Shown one piece after another: positions 54,320 through 63,763 of a DNA stretch of 64,000 nt. Numbering within the stretch: the first letter of the stretch is position 1; each line of letters starts with the position of its first letter. The position numbers and the translations under genes are program-made. The stretch comes from CAVPUA01 sp963708805 (GTDB taxonomy: Bacteria; Actinomycetota; Actinomycetes; Mycobacteriales; Jatrophihabitantaceae). The stretch spans positions 1,674,001-1,738,000 of the forward strand of contig CAVPUA010000003.1 in NCBI GenBank assembly GCA_963708805.1. The letters run 5' to 3'. The notes below the pieces were generated by a model. That model searched no databases. It was given only the letters and a program-made list of their open reading frames with translations, and was not told where the DNA came from.

Positions 54320-54811
54320 TCAGGCGTCCCGGTTGACCGCCCCGCTGACGACGGGCGGTTCGACCGACCAGGGGAAGTTGATCCACCGGCTCGTGCGCTT
54401 CCAGACGTATTCGCAGTGGACGGTGGTCTGCGGCTTCTCGTAGATCACGGCGCAGCGGACTTCGGCCACGTGCTCGGCGCAGAACTCCTTCACCAGCTTG
54501 AGCGTCGCGCCGGTGTCGGCCACGTCGTCGGCGACGAGCACATGGGCGCCGGAGATGTCGACGGGCTGGGGGACCGGCGGCAGCACGACCGGCATGTCCA
54601 GGCGGGAGTCGACGCCGGTGTAGAACTCGACGTTCATGACGTGCAGGTTCTTCACGTCGAGCGCGTAGCCGAGCGCGCCGGCGACGAACAACCCACCGCG
54701 CGCGATCGACAGGATCAGATCGGGACGAAAGCCGTCGTCGGCGATGGTGGTGGCCAACTCGCGACTGGCCCGGCCGAACAAGTCCCACGTCAGGTTCTCG
54801 CGCTCGTCCAC
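54320..54811 (-). CDS. Phosphoribosyltransferase
   Basis: 163 residues from the GTG giving VDERENLTWDLFGRASRELA. The PRPP loop is HVLVADDVADTGATLKLVKE (about 94-113) and an upstream ILSIARGGLFVAGALGYALD is the diphosphate loop. The short hood and the C-terminal INFPWSVEPPVV with its Trp/Phe are typical of xanthine/hypoxanthine-type or Gpt-like phosphoribosyltransferases in actinobacteria. Exact base specificity cannot be told. Intact. It is divergent from the mutase gene. Confidence 0.83.
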   Translation of the reverse strand: MDERENLTWDLFGRASRELATTIADDGFRPDLILSIARGGLFVAGALGYALDVKNLHVMNVEFYTGVDSRLDMPVVLPPVPQPVDISGAHVLVADDVADTGATLKLVKEFCAEHVAEVRCAVIYEKPQTTVHCEYVWKRTSRWINFPWSVEPPVVSGAVNRDA

Positions 54812-54915
54812 GGCGTCAGCTTGGCAGATCGGGGCGTGCGAACTCCACCACATCGATTACCGCTAGGTAACAACGCTTCCTACACTCCAGAGAACCCAGT
54901 GCAGCGAGGTGTCTG

Positions 54916-56926
54916 ATGCCGTTTCCGCACGACTCCGAACGCGACCGTCCGTGGCTCATGCGCACGTACGCCGGCCACTCGTCGGCCGGCGAGTCGAACG
55001 CGCTCTACCGCCGCAACCTGGCCAAGGGGCAGACCGGTCTGTCGGTCGCCTTCGACCTGCCGACCCAGACCGGCTACGACCCCGACGCCGAACTGGCCCG
55101 CGGCGAGGTGGGCAAGGTCGGCGTGCCGATCTCGCACATCGGCGACCTGCGGACGCTGTTCGACGGCATCCCGATGGACGAGATGAACACGTCCATGACG
55201 ATCAACGCACCGGCGATGTACATGCTTGCGTTGTACCTCACCGTGGCCGACGAGCACGCCGAGGCGGCCGGCATCGACCGCACCGAAGCCCGGGCCAAGC
55301 TGAGCGGGACGACCCAGAACGACATCATCAAGGAGTACTTGAGCCGCGGTACCTACGTCTTCCCGCCCGGTCCGTCCCTGCGGTTGATCACGGACATGAT
55401 CGCGTTCACGGTCGCCGAGGTGCCGAAGTGGAACCCGATCAACGTCTGCAGCTATCACCTGCAGGAGGCCGGCGCGACGCCGGTACAGGAGGTTGCGTTC
55501 GCTCTCTGCACGGCCATCGCCGTTCTCGACTCGGTCCGGGATTCGGGGCAGGTGTCGCCGGAGAAGTTCGGCGAGGTGGTCGCGCGCATCTCCTTCTTCG
55601 TCAACGCCGGCGTGCGCTTCATCGAGGAGATGTGCAAGCTGCGGGCATTCGGGCAACTCTGGGACGAGATCACGCGTGAGCGCTATGGCGTCGAGAACGA
55701 GAAGTACCGGCGGTTCCGGTACGGCGTCCAGGTCAACTCGCTCGGGTTGACCGAGGCCCAACCAGAGAACAACGTCTACCGCATCCTGCTCGAGATGCTC
55801 GCGGTCACCATGTCGAAGGACGCGCGGGCGCGGGCGGTCCAGTTGCCGGCGTGGAACGAGGCGCTCGGGCTCCCGCGCGCGTGGGATCAGCAGTGGTCCC
55901 TACGGATGCAGCAGGTGCTCGCGTTCGAATCCGACCTGCTCGAGTACGAGGATCTGTTCGAGGGATCCAAGGTCATCGAGGCCAAGGTGGCCGTCATCAA
56001 GTCGGGCGCGCAGGCCGAGATCGACCGCATCCTGGAGATGGGCGGTGCGGTCGCCGCCGTCGAGTCGGGCTACCTGAAGTCGGCCCTGGTCAGCTCGCTG
56101 GCCGAGCGGCGCCGCCGGATGGAGTCGGGCGAGGACGTCGTCGTCGGCCTGAACAAGTACACCGAGACCGAGCCGAACCCACTGGTGGCCGGCGTGGACG
56201 GCGGCATCCTCACCGTCGACCCGGAGGTCGAGAAGTCGGCCATCGCGGCCGTCCAGGCCTGGCGGGCGGGCCGAAACGCCCATGACGTCGACGAGGCGAT
56301 CACCGCGCTGCGCGATGCCGCCAAGACCGATGTGAACCTCATGGCGGCGTCGATGGCGTGCGCGCGGGTCGGCGTGACCGTCGGGGAGTGGGCCGGCGTG
56401 CTGCGGGAGGTGTTCGGCGAATACCGCCCGCCGACCGGGCGTCGCCGGAGCCTCGGGTGGTGGCCGGGCCGAGGGGCTGGCCGCCGTGCACGCGCGGGTC
56501 GTCGCCGCGTCCGCCGAGCTCGGCCGTCCGTTGAAGTTCCTGGTCGGCAAGCCGGGCCTGGACGGCCATTCCAACGGCGCGGAGCAGATCGCGGTCCGCG
56601 CGCGCGACGCCGGATTCGAGGTCGTCTATTCAGGGATCCGGCTGACCGCCGCGCAGATCGTCGCGGCCGCGGTCGAGGAGGACGTCGACGTCGTCGGCCT
56701 CTCGATCCTGTCCGGGTCGCACCTGTCGGCGGTCCCCGATGTCGTCAACGGGCTGCGCGAGGCCGGTCTCGACGACGTGCCGGTCGTGGTGGGCGGGATC
56801 ATCCCCGAGAACGACGCCGTGACCCTGCGGGCCAACGGCGTCGCCCGGGTGTTCACGCCCAAGGACTTCGAGATCACCGACGTCCTGAGCCAGGTCGTCG
56901 ACGCGATCCTCGAGGCACGGGTCTAG
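54916..56926 (+). CDS. meaA: B12-dependent acyl-CoA mutase, MeaA/ethylmalonyl-CoA mutase type (one slip)
   Basis: About 669 residues with the mutase TIM barrel fused to a C-terminal cobalamin-binding domain. The N-terminus DRPWLMRTYAGHSSAGESNA and LAKGQTGLSVAFDLPTQTGY is of the MeaA/Ecm type known from Streptomyces and Methylobacterium, which rearranges ethylmalonyl-CoA to methylsuccinyl-CoA, rather than MutB. NPINVCSYHLQEAGATPVQE follows, and the B12 domain carries GKPGLDGHSNGAEQIAVRAR (the DxHxxG analogue), LSGSHLSAVPDV and VVVGGIIPEND. One extra base near 56440 separates barrel and B12 domain. A partner crotonyl-CoA carboxylase/reductase is not in the window, so the ethylmalonyl-CoA pathway is not proven. 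Confidence 0.85.
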
Positions 56927-56936
56927 TTCACCACGA

Positions 56937-57773
56937 TCAGCTAGGAACGTAGGCGAACGTGTCGGGGTCGGGTCCGGTGCGCTCGTCCTTGTTGAGCGAC
57001 GACAGGATCTCCATCTCCTGATCGGACAGTTCGAAGTCGAACAGCGCGAAGTTCTCCCGCATCCGCTCCGGCCGGGTCGACTTGGGGAAGATCACGTCGC
57101 CGCGCTGGATGTGCCACCGCAGCACCACCTGCGCCGGCGTGCGCTCGACCTGGCGGGCGACCGTGGTGATCTCGGGATCCTCGAGCACCCCGCCCTGGGC
57201 GATCGGCGACCACGCCTCGGTGACGATCTCGTTGTCGGTGTCGAACTCGCGCACCTCGACCTGGGTCAGATACGGGTGCACCTCGATCTGGTTGACCGCC
57301 GGCGGAATCTCGGTCTCGGCCTTGAGCCGGCGAATGTGGTGCGGCTGGAAGTTCGAGACCCCGATCGAGCGGGCCCGGCCGTCGCGATAGACCTCTTCCA
57401 GCGCCTTCCAGGCGATCGTGAAGTCGCGCACGGTGGCCAGCGGCCAGTGGATGAGCATCAGGTCGACGTACTCGGATCCGAGCTTGTCCAAGGTCTCGTC
57501 GAACGAGGCGAGGACCTCGTCGCGCGTCTGCTGGTTGTTGTTGACCTTGCTGGTGATGAAGATGTCGCCCCGGTCGAGCCCGGACTTCGCGACGGCTTCA
57601 CCCACCTCCTTCTCGTTGCCGTACATCTGGGCGGTGTCGATGTGCCGGTAGCCGATCTCGAGGGCCTGGGCGGTGGCCTCGGCGGTGTCGGCCGGCTTGA
57701 TCTGGAAAACCCCGAAGCCGAGCTGCGGGATGGAATTGCCGTTGTTCAGGTTGAGGGCGGGTACGCCGGGCAT
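56937..57773 (-). CDS. Aldo/keto reductase
   Basis: 278-residue NADPH-dependent AKR, close to the 2,5-diketo-gluconate reductase group. MPGVPALNLNNGNSIPQLGF starts the barrel; the catalytic tetrad is visible as Asp and Tyr in GYRHIDTAQMYGNEKEVGEA, Lys in DIFITSKVNN and His in DLMLIHWPL. The C-terminal IFPKSTRPERMRENFALFDF binds NADPH. Intact; convergent with the mutase gene (10 bp between stops) and divergent from nucS. Substrate unknown. Confidence 0.92.
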   Translation of the reverse strand: MPGVPALNLNNGNSIPQLGFGVFQIKPADTAEATAQALEIGYRHIDTAQMYGNEKEVGEAVAKSGLDRGDIFITSKVNNNQQTRDEVLASFDETLDKLGSEYVDLMLIHWPLATVRDFTIAWKALEEVYRDGRARSIGVSNFQPHHIRRLKAETEIPPAVNQIEVHPYLTQVEVREFDTDNEIVTEAWSPIAQGGVLEDPEITTVARQVERTPAQVVLRWHIQRGDVIFPKSTRPERMRENFALFDFELSDQEMEILSSLNKDERTGPDPDTFAYVPS

Positions 57774-57830
57774 GTCTGTCCTTTCGAGTGGGTACTGACG
57801 CCTTACCCCGATCGGCCGACGGCGTCACGG

Positions 57831-57836
57831 TAATCT
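57831..57836 (+). promoter_or_regulatory. TAATCT -10 element of a probable leaderless nucS transcript
   Basis: TAATCT fits TANNNT and lies 6 bp before the nucS GTG, with no Shine-Dalgarno sequence. Confidence 0.5.
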
Positions 57837-57842
57837 CCGGCA

Positions 57843-58499
57843 GTGCGCCTGGTCATAGCTCGCTGCAGCGTCAACTACGTCGGGCGGCTCACGGCCCATC
57901 TTCCGCTCGCGACCCGTCTGCTCATGGTGAAGGCGGACGGCTCGGTGCTCGTGCACTCCGACGGCGGCTCCTACAAGCCGCTGAACTGGATGAGCCCGCC
58001 CTGCACACTGCGGGAGGACGAGGCCACCTGGACCGTCACCAACAAGGCCGGCGAGCAGCTGATCATCTCGATCGAGGAGGTGCTGCAGGACACCGCGTAC
58101 GACCTCGGCGTCGACCCCGGCCTGATCAAGGACGGCGTCGAGGCCCATCTGCAAGTGCTGCTGGCCGAGCACATCTCGACGCTGGGCGAGGGGTATCGAC
58201 TGGTGCGCCGCGAGTACCCCACGCCGATCGGGCCGGTCGACATCATGGCCCGCGACGCCGACGGCAAGGCGGTGGCCGTCGAGATCAAACGTCGCGGCGA
58301 GATCGACGGCGTCGAGCAGTTGACCCGCTATCTGGAGTTGCTCAACCGCGACTCGCTGATCGCCCCGGTTCGGGGCGTCTTCGCGGCCCAGGAGATCAAG
58401 CCGCAGGCCCGCACGCTGGCGGAGGACCGCGGAATCACCTGTCTCGTGCTCGACTACGACACGCTTCGCGGCATCGAGCGTGACGGCACCCTGTTCTAA
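57843..58499 (+). CDS. nucS: Endonuclease NucS (non-canonical mismatch repair)
   Basis: 218-residue mismatch-specific endonuclease that replaces MutS/MutL in most actinobacteria. The N-terminal DNA-binding domain (RLVIARCSVNYVGRLTAHLP; VKADGSVLVHSDGGSYKPLN; WMSPPCTLR) leads to the RecB-like nuclease with PTPIGPVDIMARDADGKAVA, VEIKRRGEIDGVEQLTRYLE (catalytic Asp, Glu-x-Lys) and GVFAAQEIKPQARTLAEDRG. The C-terminus lacks an obvious extended PCNA-type box, ending RGIERDGTLF, which is the usual beta-clamp-binding end. Intact. Confidence 0.95.
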   Translation: MRLVIARCSVNYVGRLTAHLPLATRLLMVKADGSVLVHSDGGSYKPLNWMSPPCTLREDEATWTVTNKAGEQLIISIEEVLQDTAYDLGVDPGLIKDGVEAHLQVLLAEHISTLGEGYRLVRREYPTPIGPVDIMARDADGKAVAVEIKRRGEIDGVEQLTRYLELLNRDSLIAPVRGVFAAQEIKPQARTLAEDRGITCLVLDYDTLRGIERDGTLF

Positions 58500-58568
58500 C
58501 CACCGCTCACCGGGGGATTCGCATCACCTTGCGCTCAGGCGGCTCCCGCCGTGCGACAAGATCGAGGC

Positions 58569-59336
58569 ATGGAACCTGTGGTCCTCGAACCTGTGCTGCT
58601 CGAAGCGGGGCCGGTCGACGGCGTCCGCGTCCTGACGCTGAATCAACCGGACAAGCGCAATGCGCTGTCGCCTGGCCTGCAGGCGGCGCTCGGCGCCGCC
58701 GTCGACGCCGTGCGCGACGACGCCGAGGCGCGTGTTCTCGTCATCGCCGGGAACGGCTCGGCGTTCAGTGCGGGCGCCGACCTGCCCGCGGTGTTCGGCG
58801 ACCTGGATCGATCCGTCGGCGAGATCCGCAACGGACTGCGCACGATCTACGACAGCTTCCTGCGAGTTCGCCGCCTCGAGATTCCGACGATCGCGGCGGT
58901 CCAGGGGGCCGCGGTCGGGGCCGGCGTCAACCTGGCGATGTCATGCGACATCCGCATCGCCGGACCCCGGGCGGTGTTCGGCGTCACCTTCACCAAGCTC
59001 GGCCTGCATCCTGGCGGCGGGTGCACGTACTACATGGTCAAGGCGCTCGGGACGCAGCGAGCGTTGAAGCTGCTGCTCGACGGCGGTTCTCTGACGGCCG
59101 ACGAGGCGCTGGAAGTGGGCCTCGTGAGCGAGGTGGTCGACGATCCGCTGGCCGCCGCGCTGGAGCTGGCCGGGCGTTATGCCGCGCTGGATTCGGACTT
59201 GGCCCGCGACATCAAGCGGGCCGTGCACATAGCCGACAACGGCGACTTCGAGGAGACGCTCGAGTTCGAGTCGTGGGCGCAGGCGGTGTCGGCCAAGAAA
59301 CCCGAGCTGGCGCAGGCGATCGAGCGCTTCCGCTAA
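58569..59336 (+). CDS. Enoyl-CoA hydratase/isomerase family protein
   Basis: 255-residue crotonase-fold enzyme. The oxyanion-hole segments are FSAGADLPAVFGD (about 66-78) and VQGAAVGAGVNLAMSCDIRI (about 105-125). The catalytic region RAVFGVTFTKLGLHPGGGCTYYM has Gly-Gly-Gly-Cys where one Glu of hydratases usually stands, so isomerase or another crotonase activity is possible. Start is the ATG at 58569 (MEPVVLEP). Intact. It begins a same-strand group with an aldehyde dehydrogenase, a double hydroxyacyl-CoA dehydrogenase and a hydroxyisobutyrate dehydrogenase. Confidence 0.88.
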   Translation: MEPVVLEPVLLEAGPVDGVRVLTLNQPDKRNALSPGLQAALGAAVDAVRDDAEARVLVIAGNGSAFSAGADLPAVFGDLDRSVGEIRNGLRTIYDSFLRVRRLEIPTIAAVQGAAVGAGVNLAMSCDIRIAGPRAVFGVTFTKLGLHPGGGCTYYMVKALGTQRALKLLLDGGSLTADEALEVGLVSEVVDDPLAAALELAGRYAALDSDLARDIKRAVHIADNGDFEETLEFESWAQAVSAKKPELAQAIERFR

Positions 59337-59362
59337 CTCTGGCGATGGCGGTTACTCGCCAG

Positions 59363-59368
59363 TAGGGT
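59363..59368 (+). promoter_or_regulatory. TAGGGT -10 element of a probable leaderless aldehyde dehydrogenase transcript
   Basis: TAGGGT fits TANNNT and lies 6 bp before the ATG at 59375, with no clear Shine-Dalgarno sequence. Confidence 0.45.
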
Positions 59369-59374
59369 CGAGCC

Positions 59375-60859
59375 ATGACGACTGTGGAGTCAGCCCCCTC
59401 GACCACCGCTGCCCCGACCTTCGACAGCCTCGACCCGTCGACGGGTGAGCTCGTCGCGACCTTCCCCGTCCACAGCGAGGCCGACGTGCGGGCGGCCGTC
59501 GAGCGCTCGCTCGCCGCGACGACGTGGTGGCAGTCGCTCGGCTTCGACGGCCGCAAAGAGCGGCTGCGGGCCTGGCGCACGCTGATGGCCAAGCGCATCG
59601 ACGAGCTGGCCGAGTTGATCCGCCGCGAGAACGGCAAGCCGCTCGACGACGCGCTGGGGGAACTGGCCCTCGCGATCGAGCACCTGGACTGGGCGTCGGG
59701 CCACGCCGCGAAGGTTCTCGGCCGCCGCAAGGTCAGCGCCGGGCTGCTGGCGAGCAACAACCGGGCCACCGTCGAATACCGGCCCTACGGGGTGGTTGGC
59801 GTCATCGGCCCGTGGAACTACCCGGTGTTCACCCCGATGGGCTCGATCTCGTACGCGTTGTCGGCCGGCAACACCGTCGTCTTCAAGCCGAGCGAGTTCA
59901 CCCCGGCGATCGGCAAGTGGCTGGTCGACTCCTTCGCTGAGGTCGTTCCCGAGCAGCCCGTGTTCCAGTTGATCACCGGATTCGGCCCGACCGGCAATGC
60001 GCTCTGCACGGCTGGTGTGGGCAAGCTCGCCTTCACCGGGTCGACGGCGACCGCCAAGTTGGTGATGCGCGCCTGCGCCGACACCCTGACGCCCGTCGTG
60101 ATCGAGTGCGGCGGCAAGGACGCGCTGATCGTGGCGTCCGACGCCGACCTGCCCGCCGCCGTCGACGCGGCCGTCTGGGGCGGCTTGTCCAACGCGGGTC
60201 AGACGTGTGCGGGCGTCGAGCGGATCTACGCGGTCGACTCGGTGTACGACGAGTTCGTCCGGCTGGTCACGGCCAGCGCGGCCAAGGTCACGGGAGGTGT
60301 CGACTACGGGCCGATCACCATGCCGGGCCAGGTCGAGGTCATCCGGCGCCACATCGACGCGGCGATCGCGGACGGCGGCCGGGCCGTCGTGGGCGGACCC
60401 GAGTCGGTCGACGGGGCGATGATCCAGCCCGTCGTCCTGGTCGATGTACCTGAGACATCATCGGCGAATCGCGAGGAGACCTTCGGCCCGACGCTGACCA
60501 TCGCGCGCGTTCGCGACGAGGACGAGGCGGTCGAGCGGGCCAACGACAGCGCGTTCGGATTGGGGGCCGCCGTCTTCAGCAAGGCCAAGGGCGACGAGAT
60601 CGCGAGCCGGCTCTCGTGCGGCATGGTCAGTATCAACTCGGCGATCACGTTCGCGATGGTTCCTGAGATCCCGTTCGGCGGCGTCCGCGATTCGGGCTTC
60701 GGGCGCATCCACGGCGAGGACGGCCTGCGGGAGTTCGCGTGGCCCCGCGGCATCACCACTCAACGGTTCGCACCGCTGATCAAGATCACGACGTTCGATC
60801 GCAAGAAGAGCGCCGTGAAGCTGACCAAGAGGCTCGTCAAACTGCGGTGGGGACGGTGA
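59375..60859 (+). CDS. NAD(P)-dependent aldehyde dehydrogenase
   Basis: 494 residues. The fold is shown by VEYRPYGVVGVIGPWNYPVF, AGNTVVFKPSEFTPAIGKWL, KLAFTGSTATAKLVMRACAD, the catalytic Glu in PVVIECGGKDALIVASDADL and the catalytic Cys in LSNAGQTCAGVERIYAVDSV. ANREETFGPTLTIARVRDED and IPFGGVRDSGFGRIHGEDGL are the usual C-terminal motifs. An extra basic tail (KKSAVKLTKRLVKLRWGR) follows, as in aldehyde dehydrogenases of membrane-associated type. Substrate unknown. Intact. Confidence 0.92.
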   Translation: MTTVESAPSTTAAPTFDSLDPSTGELVATFPVHSEADVRAAVERSLAATTWWQSLGFDGRKERLRAWRTLMAKRIDELAELIRRENGKPLDDALGELALAIEHLDWASGHAAKVLGRRKVSAGLLASNNRATVEYRPYGVVGVIGPWNYPVFTPMGSISYALSAGNTVVFKPSEFTPAIGKWLVDSFAEVVPEQPVFQLITGFGPTGNALCTAGVGKLAFTGSTATAKLVMRACADTLTPVVIECGGKDALIVASDADLPAAVDAAVWGGLSNAGQTCAGVERIYAVDSVYDEFVRLVTASAAKVTGGVDYGPITMPGQVEVIRRHIDAAIADGGRAVVGGPESVDGAMIQPVVLVDVPETSSANREETFGPTLTIARVRDEDEAVERANDSAFGLGAAVFSKAKGDEIASRLSCGMVSINSAITFAMVPEIPFGGVRDSGFGRIHGEDGLREFAWPRGITTQRFAPLIKITTFDRKKSAVKLTKRLVKLRWGR

Positions 60860-60942
60860 TGGTCGTCGCATCGGTGCGACGGGTCGACCTCAGCACCACT
60901 ACTTTCTGACCTCATCGTCCGCCGCTTCACTGGAGGTTCCTC

Positions 60943-62719
60943 GTGGCACGTGATTTTCGGGTCGTCGGTGTGGTCGGGCTGGGCACGATGGGCGCGGGCA
61001 TCGCTGAGGTGCTGGCGCGCTGCGAGGTGTCGGTGGTGGCGGTCGAGGTCGACGCGGCGGGAGTGGCTCGCGGCCGCGATCACGTCGAGCAGTCGAGCGC
61101 GCGGGCGGTGGCCGGCGGCAAGCTGTCCGAGGACGAGCGGATCGATCTGCTCGCGCGCATCGAGTTCGCGACCGATCTGAAGGCGCTGGCCGAGGCCGAG
61201 TTGGTGATCGAGGCGGTTCCCGAGCAGTTGGAGTTGAAGCGGGCGATCTTCAGCGAGCTGGACGGCATCGTCGGTGCCGAAACGATCTTGGCGACGAACA
61301 CGTCGTCGTTGTCGGTGACCGAGATCGCGGTGGCCACTGGGCGTCCGGGCAAGGTGGTGGGGCTGCACTTCTTCAATCCGGCGCCGGTGATGAAGCTGGT
61401 CGAGGTCGTGCGGACGGTGGTGACCGAGCCAGAGGTGGTCGCCGATGTCGAGGCGTTCGCGCAACGGCTGGGCAAGACGGATGTGACGATCGGGGACCGG
61501 GCGGGGTTCATCGCGAACGCGTTGCTGTTCGGGTATTTGAACCACGCGAGTGCGTTGTACGAGTCGCGGTACGCCACGCGCGAGGACATCGACGCGGCGA
61601 TGAAGCTGGGCTGCGGCCTGCCGATGGGCCCGCTGGCGCTGCTGGACCTGATCGGGCTGGACACGGCGTACGAGATCCTCGAGACGATGTACGCCCAGTC
61701 GCGGGATCGGCTGCACGCACCGACCCCGGTGCTCAAGCAGATGGTCGCGGCCGGGCTGCTGGGCCGCAAGAGCGGTCGCGGTTTCTACACCTACGACACG
61801 GCCGGCTCGCCCACCGTGGTCGAGGACGTGCTGACGCCGGTGGTGTCGGCGACTCAGTTCGGGGCGCGCCCGGTGACCGCGGTCGGGCGTGGTGGGGTCG
61901 GGCACGATGGCGACCGGCATCGTCGAGGTGTTCGCCAAGGCCGGCTACGAGGTGACGTTCGTCGCGCGGACGCCGGAGAAGATCGACTCGGTGCGTACCG
62001 CGATCGGCCGCTCACTGGAGAAGGCGGTGCAGCGCGGCAAACTCTCCGAGGACGCGCGGGACGCGGCGCTGGCCCACATCACCGGCACGACCGCCCTGGA
62101 CGATCTCGCCTCGGCGCACCTCGTCGTCGAGGCGGTGGTCGAGAACCTGGCGGTGAAACAGGCCCTGTTCTCCAACCTGGACGAGATCTGCGCACCGGGC
62201 ACGGTGCTGGCCACCACGACCTCGAGCCTGCCGGTGATCGAGGTGGCCGCGGTGACCTCGCGTCCGTCCGAGGTGATCGGCATGCACTTCTTCAACCCGG
62301 CCGCGATCATGAAGCTGGTCGAGGTCGTCACCACCGTCGCTACCGCTCCTGACGTCGAGGCCACCGTGCTGGACCTGACGGCCAAGATCGGCAAACACCC
62401 GGTGCGCTGCGGCGATCGGGCCGGGTTCATCGTCAACGCGTTGCTGTTCCCCTACCTCAACGACGCCGTCAAGATGCTCGAGGCGCACTACGCGACCGCC
62501 GACGACATCGACGCCGCCATGAAGGTCGGCTGCGGGTACCCGATGGGCCCGTTCGAGCTGCTCGACGTCGTCGGCAACGACGTGTCACTGGCCATCGAGA
62601 ACACCCTGTTCGCCGAGTTCCGCGAACCCGGCTTCGCTCCGGCTCCGCTCCTCGAACACCTCGTCACCGCCGGCCGCCTCGGCCGCAAGACCGGCAAGGG
62701 CTTTCGCGACTACGGCTGA
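60943..62719 (+). CDS. Tandem-duplicated 3-hydroxyacyl-CoA dehydrogenase (one slip)
   Basis: About 592 residues made of two complete 3-hydroxybutyryl-CoA dehydrogenase units. GGAGG lies 6 bp before the GTG. Unit 1 (about 1-290) has VGVVGLGTMGAGIAEVL, EQLELKRAIFSELD, NTSSLSVTE, LHFFNPAPVMKLVEVV and the C-terminal DRAGFIANALLFGYLNHASA. Unit 2 (about 310-592) repeats the order with VGVVGSGTMATGIVEVF, MHFFNPAAIMKLVEVV and DRAGFIVNALLFPYLNDAVK. A single extra base near 61889 (GGGC) breaks the frame at the second Rossmann turn; corrected, both units are one protein. Without correction it would look like two genes. Confidence 0.85.
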
Positions 62720-62746
62720 GGCGTTTGACCGGCCACAGTCGCGGGG

Positions 62747-63634
62747 ATGATCTTGCCCGTGGACAACCCGATCAAGCCCCAGATCGCATTCCTCGGCGCC
62801 GGTCTGATGGGCGCTCCGATGATCGAGCGGCTGGCGGGTGCGGGCTATCTCGTGCACGTGTGGAATCGCACGCGCGCCAAGGCCGAGTCGATCGAGCACG
62901 TGCTGGTCGCCGACACACCGGCGGCCGCGGCGGCGGACGCGTCGATCGTGATCACGATGCTGCTCGATGCCGACGCGGTCGACTCGGCGATGAGCGGTGA
63001 CGACGGCGCGCTCTCGGTCATGGACGACGACGACGTCTGGATCCAGATGTCCACCGTCGGTCTGGACGGCGTCTACCGGCTGGGCAAACTGGCCGCGGAC
63101 GCCGGCGTCGCGTTCGTCGACGCGCCCGTGCTGGGTACGCGCAAGCCGGCCGAGGACGGCGCCCTGAAGATCCTCGCCTCGGGTCCGGCCGACGTCCTCG
63201 AACGATGCGCCCCCGTCTTCAAACCCCTCGGTCAGGTCTTCGCCGGACTCGGTGCGGCCGGACAGGGCAGTCGGCTCAAGCTGGTCGCCAACGCCTGGGT
63301 GCTCGCGCTGACCGACGCCACGGCCGCCTCGATCGCCCTGGCCCGCAACCTCGACCTCGACCCCGCGCTGTTCCTCGACGTGATCGACGGATCGGCGAGC
63401 GACAGTCCGTACGCACACGTCAAGGGCCAGGCGATGATCGACGGCAAGTACCCGACATCGTTCTCGTTGAGCGGGGCCGCCAAGGACGCGCACCTGATCG
63501 CGGACGCCTGTCGCTCGTCCAACACCGGCCTCGGCCTGATCGAGGCCATCAGCGCCCATCTGGACGCCGCGGTCGAGGCGGGCCACGGTGATGACGACAT
63601 GGCCGCCGTCTACACGGTGCACACCACCGGGTGA
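62747..63634 (+). CDS. 3-hydroxyisobutyrate dehydrogenase-like NAD-binding protein
   Basis: 295-residue beta-hydroxyacid dehydrogenase. The Rossmann turn is IAFLGAGLMGAPMIERLAGA, followed by VHVWNRTRAKAESI, FVDAPVLGTRKPAEDGALKI (substrate-site Asp-Ala-Pro-Val), GRSL-like GQGSRLKLVANAWVLALTDA with the catalytic Lys, and SLSGAAKDAHLIADACRSSN. The family acts on hydroxyisobutyrate, tartronate semialdehyde or similar acids; specificity is not clear. A GTG at 62759 is an alternative start. Intact. Confidence 0.9.
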   Translation: MILPVDNPIKPQIAFLGAGLMGAPMIERLAGAGYLVHVWNRTRAKAESIEHVLVADTPAAAAADASIVITMLLDADAVDSAMSGDDGALSVMDDDDVWIQMSTVGLDGVYRLGKLAADAGVAFVDAPVLGTRKPAEDGALKILASGPADVLERCAPVFKPLGQVFAGLGAAGQGSRLKLVANAWVLALTDATAASIALARNLDLDPALFLDVIDGSASDSPYAHVKGQAMIDGKYPTSFSLSGAAKDAHLIADACRSSNTGLGLIEAISAHLDAAVEAGHGDDDMAAVYTVHTTG

Positions 63635-63763
63635 GAACGGGCGCGCGTCCGTACGCGAAGGACCGCGAAGCAATCGCTGAGCAGCACTCGGTGCCATGGA
63701 TGCCCGGAGCTAAGCTTGAACCGTTCCAATTAACCGCTCCCCAACGAAGAGGACCGAGTCACC

